From Heyndrickxia ginsengihumi (GTDB taxonomy: Bacteria; Bacillota; Bacilli; Bacillales; Bacillaceae_C), in assembly GCF_011008565.1 (NCBI RefSeq), contig NZ_JAAIWK010000017.1:21739-85738 (forward strand): 64,000 nt of DNA, read 5' to 3'. Shown here in pieces: positions 32,421 through 40,713 of this stretch. The translations under genes and the position numbers were made by a program. Under the pieces are notes generated by a model. The model had not been told where the DNA came from, did no database searches, and saw nothing but the letters and a program-made list of their open reading frames with translations. Numbering within the stretch: position 1 is the first letter of the stretch; each line of letters starts with the position of its first letter.

Positions 32421-32501
32421 TTAGTCGAGATAGCAAGCATTCACAGCATGTTCGATATCTTTTAATACTCTGTTGCCTTTTTTTAATTCCTTCATGCCCA
32501 T
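32421..32501 (-). CDS. 26-residue early phage peptide
   Basis: AGGAGGTGAT precedes two in-frame ATGs; the product is MGMKELKKGNRVLKDIEHAV plus NACYLD. It is a small helical peptide between the Cro-like gene and the second XRE gene. Function unknown. Confidence 0.4.
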   Translation of the reverse strand: MGMKELKKGNRVLKDIEHAVNACYLD

Positions 32502-32553
32502 ATCACCTCCTAGTTAATGTTTTTGCGGGTATGATTCGTTTTCATAACTTTTC

Positions 32554-32799
32554 TTATCTCCGTAACACAACATTTTGTTGTTTTTTACCAAAAAAAATTT
32601 CGTTTGGATCAGCTTGAAAAATATCAGAAATCGCAAGGGCAACTGTAAGGCTTGGGGTTCTTTTACCTTGCTCAATCATTCCATAATAACTATCAGAAAT
32701 AATAATATTGTATTTTTTATCTAATATATCTACAACATCTTTTTGAAGATATTCTTTTGATTTTCTTAATAAAACTAATTTGTCTCTCCTTTGTTTCAA
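32554..32799 (-). CDS. Cro-like XRE regulator
   Basis: The 81-residue product is almost only a helix-turn-helix (KEYLQKDVVDILDKKYNIII ... YGMIEQGKRTPSLTVALAIS). It is divergent from the CI-like gene across the operator region and is the first gene of the leftward early transcript, the position of Cro. It should repress the lysogenic repressor after induction. Confidence 0.82.
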   Translation of the reverse strand: MKQRRDKLVLLRKSKEYLQKDVVDILDKKYNIIISDSYYGMIEQGKRTPSLTVALAISDIFQADPNEIFFGKKQQNVVLRR

Positions 32800-32810
32800 T
32801 CTCTCACCCC

Positions 32811-32918
32811 CAACTTTTTGTTGTCTTAATATTACCCAACAAAAAGTTGTTTGTCAATGAAAAACCCAATTTTTTGTTGTTTTTTAACAATTATATTTTT
32901 ACACCCAACTGACTGTTG
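32811..32918. promoter_or_regulatory. Four CAAC-N5-GTTG operators between cro and cI
   Basis: Dyads of 13 bp occur at 32811-32823, 32837-32849, 32867-32879 (CAAT in the left half) and 32906-32918. The second lies exactly between the -35 and -10 of the leftward promoter; the fourth abuts the -10 of the rightward one. They are the likely binding sites of the CI-like and Cro-like proteins and form the genetic switch. Confidence 0.8.
32829..32857 (-). promoter_or_regulatory. Leftward early promoter (PR-like)
   Basis: On the minus strand TTGACA (32852-32857), a 17-base spacer and TAATAT (32829-32834) form a strong sigma-A promoter for the Cro-like gene and early operon. An operator fills the spacer and another lies just downstream. 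Confidence 0.8.
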
Positions 32919-32924
32919 TATAAT
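32898..32924 (+). promoter_or_regulatory. Rightward repressor promoter
   Basis: TATAAT at 32919-32924 with TTTACA at 32898-32903 (15-base spacer, shorter than ideal) lies 31 bases before the CI-like start. The fourth operator covers the spacer, which would allow autoregulation. Confidence 0.6.
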
Positions 32925-32955
32925 TGAATTTAAGAAAATATAAAGGAGTATTAAA

Positions 32956-33345
32956 ATGTCAATACTCGCTGAAAGACTAAGGTCACTTAGAAAATTAAAT
33001 AAGCTCACGCAAAAAGACATTGCTGATTTTTTAGGCATTACCGAAAGTGGGTATGGATATTATGAACAAGGACGTAGAGAGCCATCCTTAGATACCCTTA
33101 GAAAACTTGCTGATAAATACGGTGTCTCAGTCTCTTATTTAACAGGTGAAGATGATAAGTCACATGATTATTATGATTCCCTAGCTGAGATCACTAAGCT
33201 AGTTAAAGAGTACGGTCTTGATCAAATTGGATTTTTTGATATTGAAGAGTGGAAAAACTTATCTCCCGAAGATGTGCGAATGATTGAAGAACATTTTAAA
33301 ATGATTGTTAAATTAGCGAAGGAAAGAAATCAAAATAATAAATAG
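32956..33345 (+). CDS. CI-like lysogeny repressor (XRE family)
   Basis: The 129-residue product has a helix-turn-helix at residues 6-60 (LRKLNKLTQKDIADFLGITE then GYGYYEQGRREPSLDTLRKL). An acidic helical C-half follows, without an S24 peptidase. This is the ImmR-type design, in which induction depends on cleavage by an ImmA metalloprotease; one is encoded at 36102. It should hold the leftward early promoter silent through the CAAC-N5-GTTG operators. The start follows AAAGGAG. Confidence 0.85.
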   Translation: MSILAERLRSLRKLNKLTQKDIADFLGITESGYGYYEQGRREPSLDTLRKLADKYGVSVSYLTGEDDKSHDYYDSLAEITKLVKEYGLDQIGFFDIEEWKNLSPEDVRMIEEHFKMIVKLAKERNQNNK

Positions 33346-33371
33346 TTTAAAATCTATTCCAATTAATTGGA

Positions 33372-33401
33372 GATAGCGTCTAGCTGGGACGTTGTCTTTT
33401 T
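33372..33401 (+). terminator. Terminator between repressor and nuclease genes
   Basis: GATAGCGTC pairs with GACGTTGTC (two wobbles) across a seven-base loop, followed by five Ts. It separates the repressor transcript from the inserted AAA-TOPRIM gene. Confidence 0.5.
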
Positions 33402-33432
33402 GTATTATTTAGAATTATGGAGATGTACCTGT

Positions 33433-35088
33433 ATGAGGAATAAAATAAATTGGATAAATATCTTTAGGTTTAGAAAGCTTAGAAACATAAAAATTAATAT
33501 AGGAGAAAGAATTACTGTAATTGCTGGTCATAATGGTATCGGGAAGTCAACTATCCTAGGGCTAATTGCCAACGGTTCAGAGCTCAAAGGACATAAAAGT
33601 TATTTTGATAAAATATTTCAAAGTCAGTTTCAAGAAATATTTCATTTAGATGCTGATTATGATTATATTCAAGACAAAGAATCAAAATACTCAGTTTTAA
33701 TGGAATATGAATACAACCAGGAAAAAATATATAAAACATGCAGTATTTCTAAACACGGAGATCGACGCTTAAAAGTTGTACCAAGAAACGCAAATCGTGA
33801 TGGAAAACAAATAAATGCACCTGTTCAAGACATAGGTTCTAGTGCAAAAGTTCCAATCCCTACACTCTATGTAGGGATGAGCAGGGTGATTCCTATTGGA
33901 GAATCAGATCAAAGTTTATATTCATTGACCAGTACTAACGTTGATGAGAGTGATTTAAATTATATGAATACAAAATATAAAGAAATAATCGGAGATGAAC
34001 ACCTCAACACTGAAAAAGCTTCAAAACAAAATTTAAGGCATAGTACTAAACGTTCTATAGGTCCAACATTTGAAGACTATCCCTATCAGTCTGTATCTTT
34101 AGGACAGGATAGCCTGAGTTCTATATTGACTTCAATTATTTCATTCAGAAAGCTTAAAAGAGAACTTGGGCAGGAATATAAAGGAGGATTATTAATCATA
34201 GATGAAGTAGATGCCTGTCTACATCCTTCTGCTCAAGAAAAGTTAATTACAGTTCTAGACAAAGCATCAAAAAGTTTAATGTTACAGATTATCTGTACCT
34301 CTCATTCTTTGACAGTAATTAAAGAAGTGATTGGAAGACAGATACAAACCAGACAAAATCCTGCCGATAACCGATTACATTATAATGTTGTATATCTTCA
34401 AAATACAATTAGACCTATGATAATGAAAGAACCAAACTATAAAAAAATAAAAAATGATATGTTTCTAAGATATGCAACTTTTAATGATGATTTTCAAGAA
34501 ATTAAAGTTTATATGGAAGATGCAGAGGCAAAGTTCCTCCTGCAATCAATCTTAAAATTTTCAGATGGTGTAAATTTAGATGGTGTACGATTAAACAAAA
34601 TTAGCGCAAATATAAGTTGTGATACTCTACTAAAATTACCATCTAAAGATTCATATTTTAAAAGTGTCATCATCTTGCTTGATGGAGATGTAAAAAAACG
34701 CACGGTATATCAACAGATTATTGATGAAAATGAAAATATATGTATTTTACCAGGAGAATTGTCTCCTGAATATACAATTCATCATTATCTTGAGGAACTA
34801 GTTAAAAATTCAGATCATCCTTATTGGATTGATAATCAAGAATATATACATTCACAGCTTGTCAGAGATAATATTTTAAATGATATAAATGATAGATTAG
34901 AAAATGCTAATGACAAAAAATACAGAGAACACTACAAAGAATGGTTTAGAAGACATCAATTAATATTTGAAAAAACCGAGCTCCTAAGGTACTGGATCCA
35001 CGATAACGAAGATGATTTAGGAGAGTTTTTTTTCCAATTCAATCTTGCAATTGATTTTATTAAAAAGTTGTATATTACTAATTACTAG
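33433..35088 (+). CDS. OLD-like AAA ATPase with TOPRIM nuclease domain
   Basis: The 551-residue product starts at MRNKINWINIFRFRKLRNIK, the natural first strand of the ABC-type ATPase; the longer frame adds an unrelated hydrophobic leader. Motifs: Walker A GHNGIGKST (32-40), signature-like SLGQDS (222-227), Walker B GLLIIDEVDACLHPS (252-266), switch His in TSHS (291). A TOPRIM domain follows: E362 and E365 in YMEDAEAKFLL, then LLDGD with D417 and D419. This is the overcoming-lysogenization-defect architecture of Gabija GajA and related defence nucleases. It sits between repressor and ImmA and 58 bases before a D12 adenine methyltransferase, which suggests a defence or modification pair. Target unknown. 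Confidence 0.78.
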   Translation: MRNKINWINIFRFRKLRNIKINIGERITVIAGHNGIGKSTILGLIANGSELKGHKSYFDKIFQSQFQEIFHLDADYDYIQDKESKYSVLMEYEYNQEKIYKTCSISKHGDRRLKVVPRNANRDGKQINAPVQDIGSSAKVPIPTLYVGMSRVIPIGESDQSLYSLTSTNVDESDLNYMNTKYKEIIGDEHLNTEKASKQNLRHSTKRSIGPTFEDYPYQSVSLGQDSLSSILTSIISFRKLKRELGQEYKGGLLIIDEVDACLHPSAQEKLITVLDKASKSLMLQIICTSHSLTVIKEVIGRQIQTRQNPADNRLHYNVVYLQNTIRPMIMKEPNYKKIKNDMFLRYATFNDDFQEIKVYMEDAEAKFLLQSILKFSDGVNLDGVRLNKISANISCDTLLKLPSKDSYFKSVIILLDGDVKKRTVYQQIIDENENICILPGELSPEYTIHHYLEELVKNSDHPYWIDNQEYIHSQLVRDNILNDINDRLENANDKKYREHYKEWFRRHQLIFEKTELLRYWIHDNEDDLGEFFFQFNLAIDFIKKLYITNY

Positions 35089-35146
35089 TATTCGTTATTC
35101 TGGCCAAATTTAAATAATTATTATAATATATGGTTGAGGTGATTTT

Positions 35147-36022
35147 ATGGCCAGAACACTTTCTCCGCTTAGATATCCTGGGGGGAAACATTCTACTTAT
35201 AATTATGTAAGAGAACTAATCAAAATTAATGATAAGCAAACCTATATAGAGCCGTATGCAGGTGGAGCTGGTGTTGCTATTTCTCTCTTACTAAATGATG
35301 AAGTTGATAAAATCATAATCAACGATTATGATAGATCAATATATAGTTTTTGGTACTCTGTTGTTAATTTTCCAGATAAACTTATACAGAAAATTATTGA
35401 TTGTGAAATCTCTATGGATGAATGGTATAAACAAAAAAAAATCCAAGAATTCAAAGAGAACATTGACGAATTAACGTTAGGTTTTAGTACCCTTTTCCTA
35501 AACCGTACAAATCGTTCAGGAATAATAAAGGCGGGTGTTATAGGGGGAAAAGAACAAAAGGGCAAATATAAACTTGATTGTAGATTTAACAAGAGCAAAA
35601 TAATAAGTAAAATAAAAAAGATATCATCTAAAAAAGATCGGATTTCAATTTATAATGAGGATGCTTATGAATTCATTGATACTGTAATCAAAAAAAATGA
35701 AAATTCTTTTACTTTTTTTGATCCACCATATTTTGAAAAAGGGCCATCTTTGTATACTAATTTCTATAGTCAAAAAGATCATGCTGAATTAGCAACCAAA
35801 ATTAAAAATACGTTAAGTGATTACGTATGGATAGTAACCTATGATCATAATGATAAAATTAAAGAAATGTACACTGGTTTACCTTACTTAGAATACTTTT
35901 TAACTTATACTGCTCAAAGAAAAATGCGTGGAATTGAATACATGTTCTTTTCAAAATCGACAAAAATTATTTATCCAGAAGAATTTTTAAAAATATATTC
36001 ATCCGTTCACTTAAGTTCTTAA
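35147..36022 (+). CDS. D12-class N6-adenine DNA methyltransferase (Dam-like)
   Basis: The 291-residue product is started after GAGGTG. AdoMet-binding motif LRYPGGKH and EPYAGGAG (35-42), the NRTNRSG segment (119-125) and the catalytic FDPPYF (DPPY at 192-195) follow the alpha-type D12 order. It transfers a methyl group to adenine N6; GATC is the commonest target in this class but cannot be proved here. The partner upstream is the AAA-TOPRIM nuclease, so it could protect self DNA. A terminator follows directly. Confidence 0.88.
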   Translation: MARTLSPLRYPGGKHSTYNYVRELIKINDKQTYIEPYAGGAGVAISLLLNDEVDKIIINDYDRSIYSFWYSVVNFPDKLIQKIIDCEISMDEWYKQKKIQEFKENIDELTLGFSTLFLNRTNRSGIIKAGVIGGKEQKGKYKLDCRFNKSKIISKIKKISSKKDRISIYNEDAYEFIDTVIKKNENSFTFFDPPYFEKGPSLYTNFYSQKDHAELATKIKNTLSDYVWIVTYDHNDKIKEMYTGLPYLEYFLTYTAQRKMRGIEYMFFSKSTKIIYPEEFLKIYSSVHLSS

Positions 36023-36056
36023 AAACTCTTTCTTCCATATGAAAGAGTTTTGTTTT
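36022..36056 (+). terminator. Terminator closing the nuclease-methyltransferase cassette
   Basis: AAAACTCTTTC and GAAAGAGTTTT pair perfectly across eight bases, followed by GTTTT. It overlaps the methyltransferase stop by one base and isolates the cassette from the ImmA gene. Confidence 0.75.
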
Positions 36057-36101
36057 ACAATTAAAATAGAACATACATTCGTTTTATAAGGTGAGCTTTA
36101 A

Positions 36102-36614
36102 ATGAAAAAAATTAAGTACTGTACAAGTCATTTAGAAGATTGGGTTATAAAATTATATTTAAAATTAAAAATTACCCACCCAGACCAGATAAATATCTAT
36201 ACAGTTGCTCAGTACCTACAAATATATATCCATCACAAACCAATAAATTCATATTTTGAAGTAGTAGGCAGATATAGAGGAGTTAATATTGATTGTAGGA
36301 AATCAGCGGAACTTCACAGAGAAATATTTTTTCATGAATTATGTCATATCCTTAGACATGCCGGAATACAAACTATGATGCCGGAGGCATTTCGTGAACT
36401 CCAAGAATGGGATGCACAGCATTTTGTTACTTATGCAGCAATCCCCTATCACATGCTAAAGTATATTCGCTTTGATGATCCATTAGTGTTAGAACAAATG
36501 TCTGAGATGTTCAAAGTCTCTAAGAAATTATGTTTGCAACGGTTGAACCAATTAAAAAGACGAGGTTATTTTTTGAATGGAAATGTACCTGAAAATGCAT
36601 TTATTTGTGACTAG
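36102..36614 (+). CDS. ImmA/IrrE-type metalloprotease
   Basis: The 170-residue product carries the zinc motif HELCH in FFHELCHILRHAG (about residues 78-90), with a downstream glutamate-rich helix (FRELQEWDAQHF) that can supply the third ligand. ImmA proteases cleave ImmR-type repressors such as the one at 32956 to induce the element. ImmA genes usually follow the repressor directly; here 2.7 kb of cargo separates them. It starts after AAGGTGAG. Confidence 0.85.
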   Translation: MKKIKYCTSHLEDWVIKLYLKLKITHPDQINIYTVAQYLQIYIHHKPINSYFEVVGRYRGVNIDCRKSAELHREIFFHELCHILRHAGIQTMMPEAFRELQEWDAQHFVTYAAIPYHMLKYIRFDDPLVLEQMSEMFKVSKKLCLQRLNQLKRRGYFLNGNVPENAFICD

Positions 36615-36655
36615 TTATTTGATAGATTAATAGCATTTCACAAGGAGGAATTGTA

Positions 36656-37795
36656 ATGGCTAGTTTTCGAAAATTATCAACTGGATGGGAATATAGAATT
36701 CGTTATAAAGATCCTTTTACACATCAATATAAAGAAAGATCAAAGCGTGGATTTGCTACAAAAAAAGAAGCGCAATTAGCTGCGGCTAACGAAGAAAAGA
36801 AACTAATGGATGGTTATGAGTCAACTGATATTTCATTAAAAAATTATTTAGAGAACTGGCTAAATGAATACAAAAGTGGTAGTGTTCGGAAAAATACATT
36901 TGAATTACATAAAAGAAATATAGAGCATCATATCATTCCGTATTTTAAAGATATTCTCTTAAAAGACTTGAGACCAATTATGTATCAAAAATTTCTTAAT
37001 TACTTAACAAAACAAGGATATAGTAAGCGTACGGTGGAAATTATTCATGGTACCATGTACAATGCACTCGAAAAGGCAACTATCTTAAATAAAATAGAAA
37101 AAAATCCTTCACATGGAGCTACTATCAAGGGTACTCAAAAAAAATATGATATGAAGTTTATGGAATCAAAACACATATCAACTTTTTTGCAGGAGGCCTA
37201 TAAGTACGATTATATTTATTGGATTTTCTTTAAAGTACTAATTGAAACAGGTATGCGAAAGGGTGAAGCAGCTGCCCTTCAATGGACTGATATTGATTTT
37301 AAAAATCAAACGATCCATATAAACAAAACATTGGACTTTACTGCAAAACATGAAAAAGAATTATTTAATGATCCAAAAACCTACAACTCTGTTCGAACCA
37401 TAACAATTAGTAAATCTCTTATAAATGATCTTTATTTCCACAAAAAATATCAAAATAAAAACAAGCTAGCCTTAAATGAAATTTATAAGCATAACCTCAA
37501 TTTAGTCCTTTGCCGAAATGATGGAAGTATCATGCCAAAGTCTTCGTTATTCAACGCTTTTAAACGCATACTTAATAATGCTCAATTACCACAAATCCCG
37601 ATTCACTCTCTTAGACATACACATGCCGTCTTACTACTAGAATCTGGTGCTGATATGAAATATGTCCAAGAGCGTTTGGGACATGGGAGTATTCAAATTA
37701 CTTCCGATGTTTACGCACATATATCTGAAAAAATAGAGAAAGATAGTTTGAATAAATTTGAGGATCATATGAATGATATTCTCAATGATTATTGA
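36656..37795 (+). CDS. Prophage integrase (tyrosine recombinase)
   Basis: The 379-residue product has an AP2-like arm-binding domain at residues 1-50 (GWEYRIRYKDPFTHQYKERS), a SAM-like core-binding domain about 55-160, and a catalytic domain with TGMRKGEAAALQWTDID (Arg I), HSLRHTHAVLLLESG (HxxR), LGHGSIQITSDVYAH (His and Tyr nucleophile). It integrates and, with an excisionase, excises the prophage. It is the outermost phage gene on this side, next to the attachment-like repeats and the glnA terminator. AAGGAGG precedes its ATG. Confidence 0.93.
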   Translation: MASFRKLSTGWEYRIRYKDPFTHQYKERSKRGFATKKEAQLAAANEEKKLMDGYESTDISLKNYLENWLNEYKSGSVRKNTFELHKRNIEHHIIPYFKDILLKDLRPIMYQKFLNYLTKQGYSKRTVEIIHGTMYNALEKATILNKIEKNPSHGATIKGTQKKYDMKFMESKHISTFLQEAYKYDYIYWIFFKVLIETGMRKGEAAALQWTDIDFKNQTIHINKTLDFTAKHEKELFNDPKTYNSVRTITISKSLINDLYFHKKYQNKNKLALNEIYKHNLNLVLCRNDGSIMPKSSLFNAFKRILNNAQLPQIPIHSLRHTHAVLLLESGADMKYVQERLGHGSIQITSDVYAHISEKIEKDSLNKFEDHMNDILNDY

Positions 37796-37803
37796 ATATT
37801 TTT

Positions 37804-37857
37804 GTGGGTGATTTGTGGGTGATTTATTTTAAAAACTTCATGTCATTTTTCACCCAC
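37804..37857. other. Attachment-site-like repeats (attR candidate)
   Basis: GTGGGTGA occurs at 37804-37811 and 37815-37822 (11 bp apart) and inverted at 37850-37857, just after the integrase stop. Such repeats fit integrase core or arm sites and mark the prophage edge. The inverted pair also forms a hairpin. No matching core was found at the left edge within the window. Confidence 0.45.
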
Positions 37858-37864
37858 AATCAAA

Positions 37865-37897
37865 AAGCCCCTTAATACCAGAGGTATCAAGGGGCTT
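37865..37897 (-). terminator. glnA terminator
   Basis: AAGCCCCTTGATACC pairs with GGTATTAAGGGGCTT (14 of 15) across three bases and ends in CTTTTT on the minus strand, six bases after the glnA stop. Confidence 0.85.
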
Positions 37898-37902
37898 ATG
37901 TA

Positions 37903-39240
37903 TTAATACATTTGCATGTATTGTTCTCTTTCCCAAGGGTGAACTTGTGTACGGAACATATCCCATTCGATTTCTTTTGCTTCGATGAAATGTTCAAGAA
38001 TGTGTTCGCCAAGTGCTTTAACCATCACTTCATCAGATTGCAAGTTTGATAGTGCTTGGTATAGAGTACCTGGAAGATCGATAATACCTACTTCTTCTCT
38101 TTCTTCTTTCGTCATAACGTAGATGTTACGATCAACTGGAGCAGGAGCTTCTAATTTATTTTTAATACCATCTAAACCAGCTTGAAGTAATACAGCCATT
38201 GCTAAGTATGGATTTGCAGCAGGGTCTACACTACGTACTTCAACACGAGTACTTAAGCCGCGAGAAGCTGGAATACGAATAAGCGGGCTACGGTTACGAG
38301 CTGACCAAGCTACATAACATGGTGCTTCATAACCTGGTACTAAACGTTTGTATGAGTTAACAGTTGGGTTCGTCACTGCTGTAAAGTTAGGTGCATGTTT
38401 AATGATACCTGCAATAAATTGAAAAGCCGTTTCGCTTAATTGCAATTCTCCTTCACCTTCAGCAAAGAATGCATTTTCTTTTCCTTTGAATAAAGAAAGG
38501 TTAGAGTGCATTCCAGAACCGTTCACACCGAATAATGGTTTTGGCATAAATGTTGCATGTAAGCCATGTTTACGAGCAATGGTTTTCACAACAAGTTTAA
38601 ATGTTTGAATGTTGTCACATGCAGTAATGGCATCAGCATATTTAAAGTCAATTTCGTGTTGTCCTGGAGCTACTTCATGGTGAGAAGCTTCAATTTCAAA
38701 GCCCATTTCTTCAAGTTCTAACACGATATCACGACGGCAATTTTCACCTAAATCTGTTGGAGCTAAATCGAAATATCCGCCATTATCATTTAATTCAAGA
38801 GTAGGTTCATTTTTTTCATCAAGTTTGAATAGGAAAAATTCTGGTTCAGGTCCTAAATTAAATTTAGTGAATCCAAGAGCTTCCATTTCTCTTAATACAC
38901 GTCTTAAATTGTTGCGTGGATCTCCTTCAAAAGGTGTTCCATCTGGATTGTAAATGTCACAGATTAAACGAGCAACTTTTCCTTTTTCAGCAGTCCAAGG
39001 GAAAATAACCCATGTATCTAAATCTGGATATAAATACATATCGGATTCTTCAATACGTACAAAACCTTCAATAGAAGAACCGTCAAACATCATTTTGTTA
39101 TCAAGTGCTTTTTCTAATTGGCTTACAGGGATTTCAACGTTTTTAATTGTTCCTAAAATGTCAGTGAACTGTAAACGAATGAATTTTACGTTTTCCTCTT
39201 TAGCAATTCTTGTAATGTCTTCGCGTGTATACTTTGCCAT
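37903..39240 (-). CDS. glnA: Glutamine synthetase, type I
   Basis: The 445-residue product starts at [20 protein letters not shown] with GGAGG upstream; the family length is about 444. It has the GS signatures FDGSSIEGF, the metal/ATP box [18 protein letters not shown] and the NPYLAMA segment of GSI-alpha enzymes. It joins ammonium to glutamate using ATP. In bacilli the feedback-inhibited enzyme also binds GlnR and TnrA. It is the second gene of the glnRA operon. The prophage lies directly downstream, outside the coding sequence. Confidence 0.97.
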   Translation of the reverse strand: MAKYTREDITRIAKEENVKFIRLQFTDILGTIKNVEIPVSQLEKALDNKMMFDGSSIEGFVRIEESDMYLYPDLDTWVIFPWTAEKGKVARLICDIYNPDGTPFEGDPRNNLRRVLREMEALGFTKFNLGPEPEFFLFKLDEKNEPTLELNDNGGYFDLAPTDLGENCRRDIVLELEEMGFEIEASHHEVAPGQHEIDFKYADAITACDNIQTFKLVVKTIARKHGLHATFMPKPLFGVNGSGMHSNLSLFKGKENAFFAEGEGELQLSETAFQFIAGIIKHAPNFTAVTNPTVNSYKRLVPGYEAPCYVAWSARNRSPLIRIPASRGLSTRVEVRSVDPAANPYLAMAVLLQAGLDGIKNKLEAPAPVDRNIYVMTKEEREEVGIIDLPGTLYQALSNLQSDEVMVKALGEHILEHFIEAKEIEWDMFRTQVHPWEREQYMQMY

Positions 39241-39304
39241 GTAACCTTTTCCTCCCTTTGGACATAAAAAATATATCAAAAGCTATAAAGCTAGCTTTGA
39301 ACCA

Positions 39305-39700
39305 TTAATGAAAATATCTAGGTATATCGTTTAGCTTCTGACTAGGTCGCTGGAAGCGTCCCGCTTGTAAAAGCTCTTGTCTAAGACGTTTGCGAATTTC
39401 TTCATCTGTTACTTGTTTTTTCGCAAGCAATGCTGAAGGAATTTCTTTATGTTCATGTTTCATATTAAAAATCTTTTTAATGCCGGCCAAATTAATTCCT
39501 TGATCCAATAAATCTTTGATCTCTAATAACTGGTCAACGTCATTCAAAGAATAGAGTCGACGATTGCCTTCTGTTCTTTCAGGAGAAATCAATTCATGTT
39601 CTTCATAATAACGAATTTGCCGAGCAGACAGTTCAGTCAATTTCATTACTGTACCAATGGATAATAGCGGCATTGAGCGGCGAATTTCTTTTCGACTCAT
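39305..39700 (-). CDS. glnR: Transcriptional repressor GlnR (MerR family)
   Basis: The 131-residue product has a MerR-type winged helix at 10-75 (SIGTVMKLTELSARQIRYYE then EGNRRLYSLNDVDQLLEIKD) and the flexible GlnR tail (RPSQKLNDIPRYFH) through which glutamine-bound GS acts. It represses glnRA when nitrogen is plentiful. It lies 64 bases upstream of glnA in the same operon. Confidence 0.96.
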   Translation of the reverse strand: MSRKEIRRSMPLLSIGTVMKLTELSARQIRYYEEHELISPERTEGNRRLYSLNDVDQLLEIKDLLDQGINLAGIKKIFNMKHEHKEIPSALLAKKQVTDEEIRKRLRQELLQAGRFQRPSQKLNDIPRYFH

Positions 39701-39730
39701 ATTTGAACTCTCCTTTTCTTTTATATTTTT

Positions 39731-39781
39731 ACTATATTCGATGTAAGTTTTTTTGTCAATAGAATGTTATATTTTGTAACG
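39731..39781 (-). promoter_or_regulatory. glnRA promoter with GlnR box
   Basis: On the minus strand TTGACA (39754-39759), a 17-base spacer and TATAGT (39731-39736) form the promoter. Directly upstream, 39765-39781 reads CGTTACAAAATATAACA, matching the GlnR/TnrA consensus TGTNA-N7-TNACA at all but one base. Confidence 0.82.
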
Positions 39782-39846
39782 CGTTTTTTATTATTTTTTT
39801 AAAATAAACAGAATAATTAAATATGTTTACATTATGATCATGAAGC

Positions 39847-40680
39847 TCATGATTCACCTTTCTCTACTGGGTTTTCTTCATAGGATACCCAATCAGAGTA
39901 GCTGCCGGGATACAGCTTAACATTTCGGAACCCTGCTGCCTTTAATGCTAGAAAGTTCGGTGTCGCCGTCACGCCTGATCCGCAATAAACAATGATTTCT
40001 TCGTTTTTGTCTAAAAGTTGAAATCGTTCTTGTTGTTTTTCTAATGGCTGCCATAAACCATTCTTTAAACTATCCGTCCATTCAATATTTATCGCACCAG
40101 GAATATGTCCTGGTACCCGATCGATTGGCTCTACTATTCCAAGATAACGATTTTTTGCACGTGAATCAATTAAGATTCGATCTTTTTTAGCGACAGCCTG
40201 TTTCACATCTTCATAAGATACGATCATTTCATCATTTGGCTCAGGCCGGTAATTCGTTTTTACAGGGGATGGAATATCCGTCGTAGTCGGCAATTGAGCT
40301 TCCTTCCAGCCAGTGTAGCCTCCATCAAGAATATAAACGTGCGGATGATTTAAAAAAGTTAGTAACCACCAAAAACGGCTTGCAAATGAACCTTCTCCAT
40401 CGTCATAAACAACTATTGTAGACTGGTCATCAATTCCTGCAGCTTGACACTTTTCAATAAAACGATGTAAATCTGGCAACGGATGTCTACCGCCGTGCTG
40501 TTGAGGAGGGTTTGATAAATCTTTTTCTAAATCAAAGAAAATCGCTTCAGGGATATGTCCCTCTTCATATACCCTTCTTCCATAATCAGGGTCTCCTAAT
40601 GAAAATCTGCAGTCAATAACTACAAGATGTTCATCCCGAAAATGGTTCTTCAACCATTCAATGCTTTTTATTTCATTCAA
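39847..40680 (-). CDS. Sulfurtransferase with two rhodanese domains
   Basis: The 277-residue product has two rhodanese folds. The inactive N-domain is at 1-130 (VVIDCRFSLGD, GHIPEAIFFDLE, DDGEGSFASRFWW). The catalytic C-domain is at 150-270, with GHIPGAINIEW and the active-site loop VYCGSGVTATPN holding the cysteine. CGSGVTA is closer to mercaptopyruvate/thiosulfate sulfurtransferases. It transfers sulfane sulfur to a thiophilic acceptor such as cyanide or thiols. It stands alone between glnR and dynA. Confidence 0.88.
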   Translation of the reverse strand: MNEIKSIEWLKNHFRDEHLVVIDCRFSLGDPDYGRRVYEEGHIPEAIFFDLEKDLSNPPQQHGGRHPLPDLHRFIEKCQAAGIDDQSTIVVYDDGEGSFASRFWWLLTFLNHPHVYILDGGYTGWKEAQLPTTTDIPSPVKTNYRPEPNDEMIVSYEDVKQAVAKKDRILIDSRAKNRYLGIVEPIDRVPGHIPGAINIEWTDSLKNGLWQPLEKQQERFQLLDKNEEIIVYCGSGVTATPNFLALKAAGFRNVKLYPGSYSDWVSYEENPVEKGES

Positions 40681-40713
40681 ATGAATACTTCCTTTCTTCT
40701 ATATAATAGTTAT

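Noticed and set aside
37796..37903. tRNA gene as integration target
   Set aside because: No cloverleaf or T-loop sequence seen near the integrase; the neighbour is the glnA terminator. No tRNA was recognised anywhere in the window.
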